In this document: in pieces, positions 35,710-46,232 of the stretch
How positions within the stretch are numbered: the stretch's first letter is position 1
Layout of the letters: the number at the start of each line of letters is the position of its first letter
Assembly (NCBI GenBank): GCA_011634665.1
Contig: WAEK01000007.1
Coordinates: forward strand, 2,390,501-2,454,500
Direction of reading: 5' to 3'
DNA length: 64,000 bases
Source of the DNA: Mortierella sp. BCC40632
Lineage: Eukaryota; Mortierellomycota; Mortierellomycetes; Mortierellales; Mortierellaceae
Notes under the pieces: model-generated
The model's input: only the letters and a program-made list of their open reading frames with translations
Told to the model about the DNA's origin: nothing
Database searches by the model: none
Made by a program: the position numbers and the translations under genes

Positions 35710-36966
35710 ATGGCATCGATGAGGGCAATATCGGCTTGCTCAGCTCGAGGCTCCATCTCTAGGACACCCTACTGGAGTCCATTTGTCTCCCTTGACTCGA
35801 CCACGCTCACTTTTCGGCCCTGTCTCTGGAGGCAAAGCATCTCTCACCCAACACCCAAGAGAGCCATCACCACCACATCACCTCCTTGGAAAAGGCGTCA
35901 AGACCACTTGGACGCACAACTAGACCACTCAACAACAAGCGCTCGCCAGTGGACAGATTCTGTCAAAGAACCAGTCTTGTCCAAGACGACCACCTCTCTC
36001 CGGCGGTCTAGCCCTCGCCCAGTTCACAACAGATCATCCTTTGGCCATCGCCATCACCAGCCTGGTTTTCAGAGTCGACTCCAATTCCTCGAAGGAACCA
36101 CGTCAGGCAACCGATCCAACCCTCACGATCGTGGTCAGTCTTCATCCCAGTATACCCCTACATCCGATATCAATATTACTCTTTCCAGAAAGAACACGAC
36201 CACCAAAACTCTGTCCAAACGGTACCGACCAGGGTTCCAACCAGGCGATTTTATGTGTCCACAATGCGGAAGTCATAACTTTCGACCTCCAGAATACGAT
36301 CTGGCTACCGTGTTCGAATCGTTGACGATGGAAAAAGGAGTCGGATACAATGAAGCCGAATCTAGCTCACATGCCTTGAGAGCGGGTTCCGATCAAGATC
36401 TTTCTGATTCAGCTCATGACACGGATATGGATCGGACCGGGACTACATCTACTCCGGTTTCTAGAAAACTTCAAAAGGGATTCCCTGAAGAACATGAAAG
36501 TAAAGGCCCATCCAAGTCCAAGTCACGTTTCGATCGACAACAACAACAGGAGCAACCACAGCGACTTTCCGGAACTTGGGAACGACGAAATCAAGCGCCT
36601 CGACGTCAGTATCCGATGGGAGCAGCGGCGCATTGTTTCGAGTGTGGGTTCGAGTCCTCGTACGAGATCCATCTTCCACCTGCACATACCTTTTCCGTCT
36701 CTTCTAGTCAAGAACCGTCTACAGCAACCTCGCCATCATCATCATCATCGCCATTATCAACGACAGAAGGAACGTTAATAACAGAAACAGCAAATGTAGA
36801 GCCAACGAATACCAAGGTTATTCGGCACGATCTACGTCTTGTCAAGCCTCGAGATTACATCTGTCCACAGTGTCAAACCGTCAACTTTAATAATCGGATC
36901 CATTGTGTTGGTTGTGGCTCCTTGAACCCTACTCTTGCTCAACGGATTAAACAAGGCGCCCGCTAA
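35710..36966 (+). CDS. RanBP2-type zinc-finger protein
   Basis: One exon, 418 residues. The C-terminus holds a complete RanBP2-type finger, CPQC (385-388), the conserved N-F, then CVGC (399-402), a fold that binds single-stranded RNA or ubiquitin in known members. A second finger begins at GDFMCPQCGSHNF (CPQC 183-186), but its second Cys pair (CFEC, 309-312) lies 122 residues later, against about 10 in a normal finger; the insert is Ser/Asp/Gln-rich. The N-terminus is basic and Ser/Thr-rich without acids for some 60 residues, so mitochondrial or nuclear targeting is possible. The start at 35710 follows a CT-rich leader; a second Met lies three codons on. The gene lies inside the tandem duplication, and a relic of its 3' end survives at 40322-40434. 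Confidence 0.85.
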   Translation: MASMRAISACSARGSISRTPYWSPFVSLDSTTLTFRPCLWRQSISHPTPKRAITTTSPPWKRRQDHLDAQLDHSTTSARQWTDSVKEPVLSKTTTSLRRSSPRPVHNRSSFGHRHHQPGFQSRLQFLEGTTSGNRSNPHDRGQSSSQYTPTSDINITLSRKNTTTKTLSKRYRPGFQPGDFMCPQCGSHNFRPPEYDLATVFESLTMEKGVGYNEAESSSHALRAGSDQDLSDSAHDTDMDRTGTTSTPVSRKLQKGFPEEHESKGPSKSKSRFDRQQQQEQPQRLSGTWERRNQAPRRQYPMGAAAHCFECGFESSYEIHLPPAHTFSVSSSQEPSTATSPSSSSSPLSTTEGTLITETANVEPTNTKVIRHDLRLVKPRDYICPQCQTVNFNNRIHCVGCGSLNPTLAQRIKQGAR

Positions 36967-37576
36967 AGGAGCTTTCTCTCCACTCTTTCTTTGCAGTTTT
37001 TCTCTCATGACAAACATTGAGTTAGAAAGGAACAGAAGGCTGTATATTTTGATGCTTGATATGGACACAGCAGTTATGATTTCGACCTTGTACATGTACT
37101 TCCTGTTTCATTCTGTTTGTTTGGTTATGGTTATGGGTGACATGCATCAGGGGGGAGGGGGAGGAAGGGTTATTCTGGAGAACAAAACTAAGCAACAGAG
37201 CCCCAGCCAACCTGCAGGGCTTCGAGGATTAGAAAAAAAGAAAAAAAAGAAAAGACTGGCGGTCAGAGGGATACTCGGATGCCCGTTCTTCCTTGCTACA
37301 CCTCACAGCCGTGTAGCAGGGTCGCCTTTACTTTCTTCCTCTTCTCATCTCATCTCCCTGCATCTCATCCATACATCTCCCTTTCAACTCTGTTCATCTC
37401 ATCGCATTCCGATCAGTCTTTGGTTTCAGGTATTCAAAAGAGTCTTGTGCAGACTAGCCAATCGGTTACTTCTATCTTCCTCCCCTCTGACAGACACAGA
37501 CTCTTTTAACCCCACATGTCCTCCTTTTTCGTCAACCCACCCTTCTCCAGTACGCAACACAAATGCCTGACCAACG
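36967..37576. other. promoter region of kelch copy 2
   Basis: A 610-bp gap between the zinc-finger stop and kelch copy 2. Its last about 220 bp match the DNA in front of kelch copy 1 (shared CATCTCATCTC and TTCCGATCAGTCTTTGGTTT strings), so the promoter was duplicated with the gene. Confidence 0.65.
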
Positions 37577-40320
37577 ATGAGATACAATGTCGAATCTCTT
37601 TGCGCCCCCTCTTTGCTTTTGGTGGCCCTGTCGAGTCTTATCCTATCCACAAATGCTCAGACTGCAGATCCTGGACCACCGCCAATGGCCCATATGGCAT
37701 ATGGTTCCAATCGGACGTGTCTGTATATCCAGGGCGGCGTCATCCGCGCTAACGAAACAAACTCCTTCAGCAACGATGTGCTCTACCAGCTCGATCTCAG
37801 CGTAAATTGGACGACAGACAAACCAGTGTGGCGAACTTTGAAATCTCCAGGCCCAAATCTCAGTCGAGGCAGTGGTCTCCTTCTACCAGATAACAGATTC
37901 CTTGTGGCGTTTGTAGACTCAAGTTTGCAGGTCCACCTCTATCTCTATGATGGCATTGGTTCTTGGACCCAAGCACCAAACAACCTCAAACTTAAAGGCG
38001 TAAAGTACATTGTAGCATCACCTGCTGGTGTTGTGTATCTCCTTGGCGGTGAAGACTCTGTGATGATACCATCTCTGGAAGACCCGAAACCCACTGTAAT
38101 TCCAAGCCTTGGCTTTGATCTGATGCTTGCTTCTTGGACAAATGCAGTCAATGGAGGAACAGTGGTATCGGCATTCAACTCTGGTAGCTTCTTGGATATG
38201 AGGGCCGACTTTCAAATCTTGCGAAAGAACTCGACATCTGCTTGGGAATGGCAGCCTGTGGTATGTCTTGGAACCCCTCGCTTTTCTTTTTTGTTCTATT
38301 TCCTCTCCTTTCTTTCGCATTTGCAAGTCCTCAAGAGCTTTTGTTTGTGCCATTTCTCTATAGGAAATGGGTGGAGACATTTCGACTACGAAGCCTTTTA
38401 ATGGCTGTTTTGTCAAAGGTACAACATTGTCACTCCAGCTCTGAGAATTGATGAGTATTCGATGATGGACTCGATGCATTTTTACTGAACCGAATCTTTT
38501 TCGGCTTTGACAGGGGTGGATGGAGAAAAGTTCTATTTCTATGGTGGAGCGACGGATGTGGATAAATATTCAACTAAATTTTCTGAGCTGGATATGAAAT
38601 CAAGGACCTGGAAGGATCTACCAGATGCACCCGATGGAAGAGCCGGCATGGCGTGTGCAGCTACAAAACATTCCTTTATCGTGTGGGGTGGTATGTGTTT
38701 CCACTCGCAATACACGTTTGATTACTACGACTATGCTTTTGGTACTCTCAACTGACTGTACCTTTGGGCAAATGAATTATAGGAATCAACTTAAATGAGC
38801 ATGGCCCGTTCGCCTCTACCAAAATGCTGGGCGTTACGCCACTGGTGTTTGACTTTGCAAAAGGAGAGTGGACAAATAAGTTTGTTGCAGAGAACATTCC
38901 ACCACCACCTTCGTCACCATCTCCACCACCACCACCTCCTCCTCCTCCTTCAGACCCTTCATCTCCTCCTTCAAATGCTCCAGGTCTAGGAAATGGCACG
39001 AATAACAACAGCAATAGAAACAAAAATGAGGACGACTCACCAGACGATACAGATGATGATCAGCTTAATGTTGCTGCAATTGCTGGAGGGACTGCTGGAG
39101 CTGTGGTCTTGGTGGCCACCATTGCTCTCATCTTCTTTTTCAGGCGCCATCACAAGAAGGAACGAAAGCACGATGGTCTGGATTTCTCGTCGTCTAGAGA
39201 GGAAGCCCCGAAGAGAGATCGTCGACAAGGACCACTACCGAGTGACGGAGAGAGAGACCTGAATCGCTGGAACGAATCTCGTTCACTCTTTCACGACGAG
39301 ATGGAGCCATATCCATCCAACAGTCGATTGGATCGACACCACCAACAGCGGGATCATCGGGATGGAGAGGACTCACAGCACTGGATCCCAATGGCAGACC
39401 GAGACTCTGTTCCGGAACATGAATATTACAGCCGTAGTTCTAATGGTGGCACAGCCAAGAATGAGATGCAGGGTAGATCTCTAGAGAATAGACGCGGTCC
39501 TCAAGAATGGCGGGTCCCATCCCGAGGGCCTTCGTATAATAGATCTGAGGGCCCACGAGGAAGGAACCCTCAACAAGGAGAGCAGGCCTACTGGCGGGTA
39601 TCAGGAGTTCAACCAGTTCCAAGGAATCCTCAGCTTCGCAATTCGCCCCTCTTTCAACCACACGGGACCACTGTTTCTCCACAATCACAGTATGAACCTG
39701 TAGCACACCATGATTATCGGATGGAGACTACACCCTCTGGCGCCTTTCTTCCTGAAGAACCTCAGTATGCGAGCGATCGACCAAGAAGGCAAAAGACCAA
39801 TAGTTCTAGAGGCCCACATCTATTTCCAAACGAATCAAGAATGTTTAGCACAAGAGATGGAGACATGACACTAGTAGAGGGTCGAGGTTTACCCTGATGT
39901 ATTGTCTTTGCACAGACAAGAAGCTCGGAGGGACGGACTTGGCGACAATCTCATACTTAAGGTGAGAAGATTTTGTAACAGTTTTGAAACGAGCAGTCTT
40001 ACATTGGTGCCAGATGGCGTGCACCAAGACCTCGCCACGGAAAATAGAGAAATCAATCACGGAGGGCCTTCAATCACAAGATCAGTGAATTCTCATAGAG
40101 TAATGAGGTGTTCGCGCTGCTTACATTTGTTTAAACAACTAGCACGTTTCCCCTCACCTTCAACTGCCAAGCGCAGAGGCACGGCAAACAAAGCTTTAAG
40201 AGCCCGATGAAGTCGACCTAGACTCCCTCCCCCCACGACTACACTCCAACAAATTAAAAGAATGACAAAAAGTTGAATGATCTCCGTGATAGACTTGGTA
40301 TTGTCGTGGATTCACTTCAG
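36985..40320 (+). repeat. tandem duplication, right copy (kelch 2 with flanks)
   Basis: Right arm of the direct duplication described for 30930-34310. The coordinate offset is 6,030 bp in the tail-coding part. At its right end it jumps directly to a relic of the zinc-finger gene, which implies a deletion of about 2.5 kb relative to the left copy. Confidence 0.85.
37577..39897 (+). CDS. kelch-like single-pass membrane protein, copy 2 (intact)
   Basis: Four exons: 37577-38260, 38364-38418, 38514-38690 and 38783-39897, 676 residues, all joins in phase. A signal peptide (about 1-28) is followed by a kelch-like ectodomain (about 30-340) with LYQLDLSVNWTTDKPVW, FYFYGGATD and SFIVWGG blocks and NxS/T sites. 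A Pro-rich stalk (about 345-375), an Asp-rich juxtamembrane strip, a membrane helix (402-425, Gly/Ala/Val-rich ending in FFF), then RRHHKKERK and a 250-residue polar tail rich in Arg, Ser, Gln and Pro. Topology: outside N-terminus, cytosolic tail. Ligand and role unknown. Compared with copy 1 the ectodomain has diverged strongly while the helix and first part of the tail are almost identical. Convergent with the mucin-like gene at 40714. Confidence 0.88.
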
Positions 40321-40713
40321 GGTATCTGTCTGCAGTGTCAAAACTGTCAACTTTTGATAACCGGATCCATTGCGTTGGTTGTGGCTCCTCGAATCCCACT
40401 CTGGCTCCGTGGGACTACTCAAGATGCCCACTAAAGAAGACTCCTTTCCTTTCTTTTTCTTTTTCTTTCACTTTTTTCCTGTCCAATCCAATTTCAAACG
40501 AGTTCAGCTGAGAGGCAAAATGCTTTAATAAGATTTTTTTTTTTTTCTTTTTGGCGTGTGCGTGTGTAGGTGAGTAGATTAGTGTCCAAAAGAAATGTCC
40601 TATTTCTCTTTCAGCTAAAAAATAAAAGAAAGAGGGAAAGAGAATCAAAGAGAGAGAGGAGGGGTGGTTCATTCAAATAAGAAAAAGAGAGAGGTAGAGA
40701 GTCATTATTCATT
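39898..40713. other. convergent intergenic region with zinc-finger relic
   Basis: Duplicated 3' flank of the kelch gene, then the zinc-finger relic, then T-rich and A-rich DNA leading to the stop of the mucin-like gene. No intact gene. Confidence 0.65.
40322..40434 (+). pseudogene. relic of the 3' end of the RanBP2 zinc-finger gene
   Basis: Matches positions 36855-36967 of the zinc-finger gene: the segment coding NRIHCVGCGSxNPTLA is clearly readable (ATCCATTGCGTTGGTTGTGG). Small indels disturb the frame on both sides, and the first Cys pair is damaged. Everything upstream of this end is missing, so it cannot be functional. It shows that the duplicated unit once included both the kelch and the zinc-finger gene. 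Confidence 0.88.
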
Positions 40714-42945
40714 CTACTTGACAATCGAAGTGGGTTTGGACTCGGGAGTCAAGGGAGGAAAGGAGACCAAAGCAGTTGTCGTTGAGGATGATGATGTCAC
40801 TTCAGGACTGGAGATGGTCTCGACTGCCTCTGTGTCTGTAGACGAAGAAAGTGTCGAATCAGTCTTGGTCAATATGGGCTGTTGTTGTTGCTGTTCTGAA
40901 GAGAGCGTAGATTCGAGGTTGGCCTGTGGTTGCAGTTGTGGGTTCCGTGGAGCAGGGTGATCAGGGGAAGATTGCTTTACTTCTTCGGCAACAACCAATG
41001 TCACAATGGGTTTCTCCAAGGGTGGTTGCGTCTGCGGGCTCCGGTGCAGAACAGCTATAGGCTGATCTGTTTGTTGCTGCTGTTGCTGCTGTTGTTGCTG
41101 TTGTTGTTCTGGCTGTTGCTCTTGCTGCTGTTCTTGTTGCTGTTCTTGCTGCTGTTCTTGCTGTTGTCTTGGCTGTTGTGCCTCTACATGCTGTGAAAGA
41201 GACATCGACGGCTCCGAGGCCGCCGGTGCCACATCACGACTGGTAACCTCGGCGACCTGAATAACCACCTCAGGTACCGGCTTGACTGGAACTGGCGCAG
41301 TTGGACTTGCAGCCAACGGTGGCAATGGAGAAGGTGGCAAGACTGGTGGAGGAGATCTACGCACAGGTGTAGACGCTCCCGAAGGAGGGGTGCCCTGACG
41401 CTGCAGTGGCAGTGGTCCCTGAGCCAGAATTGGCGGTCCCATAAAAGAAGCTCGAGGAAGGGGTTGCGCTGGGTGTCCTGTAGGAGTAGGGTATGGCCCT
41501 TGATGCTGGCTGTAATAAACATATTGTCCATTCTCATCGTAATAACCATGCTCGTCATAGTACCCGTTCGGATCATAGTAATAGCCATTCTCGTCATAAT
41601 AGCCTCCTTGTGGGTCAAAGTACTGTCCGTCATAAGCGTAGGCGCCACCAAATCCATACTGGGAATTCGTTCGTTGCGTTGGTGGCGTTGAGGATCGTAC
41701 TGTCTTTGGCGGATGTCCAAAGGGTGGCATTGCCATTGGTAGACTACTGCCTGTTGGGTGGTGAGGCAATGGTGACACTGGTACACCTCGGCTAGTATCT
41801 GAAAAGGCGGACATGGATGGTGATGTAGGCAAAGGGGTCGAAGGACTAGTGGTTCTATCATTGTTGGTCAAGTCAATATGTTCCTGCGCTGCAACAGTGG
41901 TGGCGATTCCTGCTACCACCGGTGTCCCCGGTGCCTGTTCAATCCCTTGGACATCGTAATAAAAGCTTAGGGGGGCACCGTTGCTGACTCGACTTTGGCG
42001 ACCAATACTACCATTGCTTCGGTTCCATGGCTGAGGGGGCATTGAGAGTGGGCGATGCAGATCCCCGGCGGGGCCTGCAAAGCTGGCGACGGGTCCAACT
42101 CGGGGACTCCGAAGAGGAGCTACACCTGCGCGCGCGGCATGGTAATTCTTTTCATCAAGATTAAGCGAGTCCATCTCTGTCGAGCGTTGTCGATCGATGC
42201 TCAGACCAACTCCGCTTCCACCTGCTCCATTCGTGGGCTCGAGCAAGACGCGTGAGGAAGAAGAAGAATTGCCCTGACTGTTATTACCGCGTACAGCTCC
42301 TGTTAAGACAAAGCTGGTCTCTGTTACCCTGGGGTTTCTTCCATTGTTGAGCTCCTCTCTTCCACGGTCATTGCCTCCACCACCGTTGCCACCGTTGCCA
42401 CCGTTGCCGCTGCTGTTACCATTGCCACTGGCGCTGTTTCTTACTCGGATCCCTGTATGGACATTGGCCATGACAGGTCGCGAAAGGTCGGGTTCAGGGT
42501 ATCCACGATAATATTTCCTACCCTTGTTCTGAAGAAATAGCATCCGTTTCTTTCGTTGTCTTAACAAGAAGAATCCACCAATGACCGAAGCCAAGAGAAC
42601 TGCCAGAGAGCCGACGATAAGTCCAACAATGGCCCCGACTCCCATTCCATCATTGTCGATAGGTCGATTGATATTGCTAGCCGTTGGAATGATCGAACTT
42701 CGAGTGGTAGTGGTAGTAGTTGTGATTCTTGGTCGAGTGGTAGTCGTAATGGGGGGACGAAAACTCGTCGTTGGAGTGGTAAAAGTTGGGGTCGTGGTGA
42801 GAGGAGGAGGGGTAGTGATAATGGGAGGACGGAGCGTCGTCGAGATAGGCGGGCGAAACGTAGTCGTTGGCTTTACTGGCGGCTTGGTTGTGATCACAGA
42901 TGTCCTGGACAGTGTCGTGGTGGGGAGCTTGGTAGTGCCGGACAT
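40714..42945 (-). CDS. Thr/Pro-rich mucin-like single-pass membrane protein
   Basis: One exon, 743 residues as read from the ATG at 42945. Residues 1-95 are almost only Thr, Pro, Ile, Ser and Arg, a likely O-glycosylated stalk. A membrane helix spans about 103-128 (GVGAIVGLIVGSLAVLL core), followed by RQRKKR, setting a cytosolic C-terminus. The tail contains Asn/Gly/Ser-rich stretches, Tyr-rich GYYDExG-type repeats (about 430-480), Pro-rich and poly-Gln tracts (roughly 600-640). The layout resembles fungal cell-wall stress sensors (Wsc/Mid2) without their Cys-rich domain; no homology is claimed. No signal peptide is present, but a splice-acceptor-like CACAG lies three bases before the ATG, so an upstream exon with a signal peptide is plausible. 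Confidence 0.8.
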   Translation of the reverse strand: MSGTTKLPTTTLSRTSVITTKPPVKPTTTFRPPISTTLRPPIITTPPPLTTTPTFTTPTTSFRPPITTTTRPRITTTTTTTRSSIIPTASNINRPIDNDGMGVGAIVGLIVGSLAVLLASVIGGFFLLRQRKKRMLFLQNKGRKYYRGYPEPDLSRPVMANVHTGIRVRNSASGNGNSSGNGGNGGNGGGGNDRGREELNNGRNPRVTETSFVLTGAVRGNNSQGNSSSSSRVLLEPTNGAGGSGVGLSIDRQRSTEMDSLNLDEKNYHAARAGVAPLRSPRVGPVASFAGPAGDLHRPLSMPPQPWNRSNGSIGRQSRVSNGAPLSFYYDVQGIEQAPGTPVVAGIATTVAAQEHIDLTNNDRTTSPSTPLPTSPSMSAFSDTSRGVPVSPLPHHPTGSSLPMAMPPFGHPPKTVRSSTPPTQRTNSQYGFGGAYAYDGQYFDPQGGYYDENGYYYDPNGYYDEHGYYDENGQYVYYSQHQGPYPTPTGHPAQPLPRASFMGPPILAQGPLPLQRQGTPPSGASTPVRRSPPPVLPPSPLPPLAASPTAPVPVKPVPEVVIQVAEVTSRDVAPAASEPSMSLSQHVEAQQPRQQQEQQQEQQQEQQQEQQPEQQQQQQQQQQQQTDQPIAVLHRSPQTQPPLEKPIVTLVVAEEVKQSSPDHPAPRNPQLQPQANLESTLSSEQQQQQPILTKTDSTLSSSTDTEAVETISSPEVTSSSSTTTALVSFPPLTPESKPTSIVK

Positions 42946-42980
42946 GACTGTGAGGTTGAGAAAATATCAAAAAGGAGAGG

Positions 42981-43029
<49 letters not shown>

Positions 43030-44125
43030 TTCGTCGCTGCGGCGGATTTGGGTCGTTAAAAGGGGGAAAGGGTGTACTCGTGCGCAATCTCTGACTCGTG
43101 TAGATGACTCCTTGTCCGTAGAATTCTCATTCCTCTTGCATTCGAATGGAGAGGACACGAGAGTAATGGAGATGAAAGATGGAGAAAGAAAGTAAAAGAG
43201 AGAGGGGGGGGGGCGAAGGTAGTGAGAAGGGGGTGGGAGTGAAGAGAAAGCACGGTAAAGAAAAGAAGACCCAGCACACTAGCGGAAAGGGCATGCATGG
43301 CAATTGGCGGGCGCATTATTGTTTCTCTCCGCCTCACTCACTCGTGGCCGTGTGCCCAACTGGGTCCGCAAGGCCCAACTTGGCCATGCGGCCAAAGCAG
43401 AGAGAGGATGTGGTGCGACATGCCGCCAACATAAGAGAGAGAGAGAGAGAGAGAGTTAGTGCTCAGAGTCTCTTTTTCGTGTCCTGTCTCAATAGAGAGC
43501 AACCACAAAGACTCGACAAGAGCCGACAAAATAGAGAACACAACCCAGAGTTCAATGAGCTGAAATGTTACCAAGAGAGTTGATGCCTCTTTGTTTCCAT
43601 TCCCTCGCCTTTGTCCTCCTCAAGCTTTGCTCGCTGGGCTTTCGGGGGTCATTCTTTTTGCATTGTACACAAACAATTCCAGTACTATTTTTTTTTTCCA
43701 CCTTGTTGCGTCCCCACACAAGGACCATTCCTCATTGTTGAGGCTGAAGCTATGGCGCAGAAGTCACTATTAAATGATTTCCAAACACACCTGGCTCAAG
43801 AGTCGATGGCGCTGACTGACGGAGAAAATTAAAAAAAAAAAAGCAGACACACGCCTCGGACACCACGTGTGTACGACCTAGTTTTTCGATTGCCACCATT
43901 TTCCAGGAACAACCTGTGAAGACGAGACCGTCGGTCGCGAAGGGTGACACGCGATTGACTCGAGACGAGAGAGTGAGAGAGCCTTGTTTGTTGCCTGTTG
44001 TTATTGTGATGATGGACAAGGCTCGAAAAAAAAAAAAAAAATTGTTTATAATCGTTATCTCGTGCTTTTACTAATTTTATAGGCCTTTCAGGTGCTCTGA
44101 TATAGAACCTTCCCTAGAATAATCT
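42946..44125. other. intergenic, upstream of the mucin-like gene
   Basis: Contains a (GA)n run at 42984-43027, GA-rich patches near 43440 and a run of 16 A at 44025. A hydrophobic minus-strand stretch near 43215-43295 could code a signal peptide, but no consensus splice donor follows it. No gene called. Confidence 0.5.
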
Positions 44126-44389
44126 CTAGTAGCAGTAGCCTCCAGTCGAGCTATAGAAGCGCTTGCAAAGAGTCTTGAACATGGCCTGGTCACCAGCGGC
44201 AATACCAAAGATGTGGTATCCGCCATCATTCCAGGCTTCCTTCCAGGATGAATAGCCATCCGAATAGACAGCTTCGGTGGCAGGGTCGTTACGCTTGGTT
44301 CCCTTCTTACAATAGCAGGACTTGGCCATAACCACATTGAGGAGCATGGCGAAAATGAGAATGATGATAGCGCTGTTGATCTTGGCCAT
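44126..44389 (-). CDS. small secreted cysteine-containing protein
   Basis: One exon, 87 residues. A clear signal peptide (1-22, hydrophobic IIILIFAMLLNVV, ending VMA) leaves a mature protein of about 65 residues with four cysteines (25, 27, 75, 86), enough for two disulfides. It is aromatic and Gly-rich at the end (RFYSSTGGYCY). No known family recognised. Small secreted proteins of this size in fungi include effectors, surface proteins and antimicrobial peptides; the sequence does not tell which. A canonical TATA box lies about 180 bp upstream. The gene stands alone in 4 kb of otherwise gene-free DNA. Confidence 0.85.
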   Translation of the reverse strand: MAKINSAIIILIFAMLLNVVMAKSCYCKKGTKRNDPATEAVYSDGYSSWKEAWNDGGYHIFGIAAGDQAMFKTLCKRFYSSTGGYCY

Positions 44390-46232
44390 GGCTGTAAAGT
44401 GTCTGTTGAAAAATTGGGTGGGAAGAAATGAAAACAGTCAGTTGGTAGGTCGAAAAAAGACTATAATGAAAAGGGAAGGGAGTGAGAGAGAGAGAAAAGG
44501 CTTGCCTTTTAGAGTCTTGTTGATTGGACTTGGTGGATAAAGAAGGGGATGATAGTGACCAAGTGGAGGCCTTTTATAGGTTTTAATTGTCCTCTCCTCC
44601 CCTTCGGAATGAAGTCCACCAAGTCTCTCCTTCTAGTCATCTCTCCCGACTTGGTTAGAGCCGAAAAAGAAATAGGCGCTAGACGTCTTCCAATCAGCAA
44701 TGAGTGGAGCTATCAAAATGTCTGAAAGACGCGTCGGGGGGCTTCCGTGATAGCTGTACGTCTGCCGCCCATTTTTTCTTTCTTTCTTTCTGAGAAAGAA
44801 GTAGAGGTATTGGCTCCGATTTGTGTGATAAATCGCGCCGTCTTTCGCACGCCATCAACTCCCACGGAGAAAGATCGAGTCTCCTAACGATTTAGGTCCG
44901 CTTAGACGCTCTGAACAATCTGCAAACTATCTGATGCTGCAGGCTTTCTCAACGGATCCTTCCTCTCTCGTTTTTTTTTTTTTTTTTTTTTTTTTTTCCG
45001 CCAATTCGTAGAAGCCACTGGGGGGAGGACGCCGCGAGCGCTCAATAAGGACAAAAGGCGATGTGTCTGTGATCAATTTCTTGGCTCTTTGAATTCTTGA
45101 CACTGCCACATTGTGCACGGCGCCCATTCTAGTCAATACCTCCAGCTAATAAGTTAGGTCCACACCTAGGTTTAGGACACGATCCATTTTTTTTTTTTTT
45201 TTTTTTTTTTGACTCCACCTTAAAACGGCACATCTTCTGCCCGGTACTTGATCCCAAGTAAACACACACTCCGACTTTCTTTTATATGTCCATCTCTCTT
45301 TTTTTCTCCTTTCCTTGTCTGCGCATCGAACGGCGCGCTAGCATTGCGCTGCATTAAGATGTATTAGCCCCCTTCTCTCCCTTCCCTCTCTCTCTCTCAT
45401 TGATGACCCAAGCCTAAAGAGATGGGCATGGTATCTTTGCGGATACACCTTTCCCCCTTCCGCTCATCTAGGACCTGTTTCTTTTGGTCGAGAGACCACC
45501 TCCCACCTACTTTGCCTGGAAATGTAATGTTCAATATGAATGCAGCCGCAGCTAATGCATTATGCGCTCATTCGATCATTTCGGTCTATTGGGATAAGAC
45601 AGGATCCTGAGCCAATCGAAGAGGCATCGCATTTTTTTTTTTTATCTTCGAGGGCTACTTGTCATCAGAGAGCGACTCTTTGGGAGAGGTGAAGGAAGGA
45701 AAGGAAAGGGGGAAAAAAAATGGACGCAGAGCTTCTCTGTCGAAGAAAGAAAAGAAATAAAGACGATCAAGAAGGGTCGTCTAGAAGGAAATGGGGAAAA
45801 ATTATTAAAATATGCAGTGATTCGCTATCGGATAACGATTAACGCGTTTGGTGCAAGTCTTGGGAGTCACAAAGCTCAGTTGGAAGCTCTTGACTCCAGT
45901 TATTTGCTACTCTCCAGCCTTTTTTTTTTTTTTTCTTCTTCACAAAGTTATCACTTCCTTCACTTTGCCCAGCACCTTCGTTAAAGGCTGACAAGGGAAA
46001 TTCTTCATTCTCTTCTGCTACCCCCCCTCCCCATCTTCTTCCTCATCTTCAGAGATAAGCAAGGCGCTTGGCGAACAAAAAAAAAAAAAAAAGATTACGA
46101 GTACTCGTGGCATTTCTTTTCTTTTATTGCGTATACTGTAGTAGTCATCAGATCATTTCATTTTTGTAAATGGGTATAAGCTGACAGAGAATAGGTGAGA
46201 AAGAGAAAGAAAATATACATGTATAAATCCCA
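44390..46232. other. 1.8 kb intergenic region
   Basis: Promoter of the small secreted protein, then DNA with T runs (44971-44997, 45187-45210) and an A run (46078-46093), and the 3' flank of the giant seven-helix gene. No gene seen. Confidence 0.6.
44571..44578 (-). promoter_or_regulatory. TATA box of the small secreted protein gene
   Basis: TATAAAAG on the minus strand, 182 bp before the ATG at 44389. This is the best consensus TATA element in the window and suggests a strongly inducible promoter. Confidence 0.7.

Noticed and set aside
40930..41196. Plus-strand frame with poly-Leu
   Set aside because: Antisense shadow of the poly-Gln tract of the mucin-like gene.
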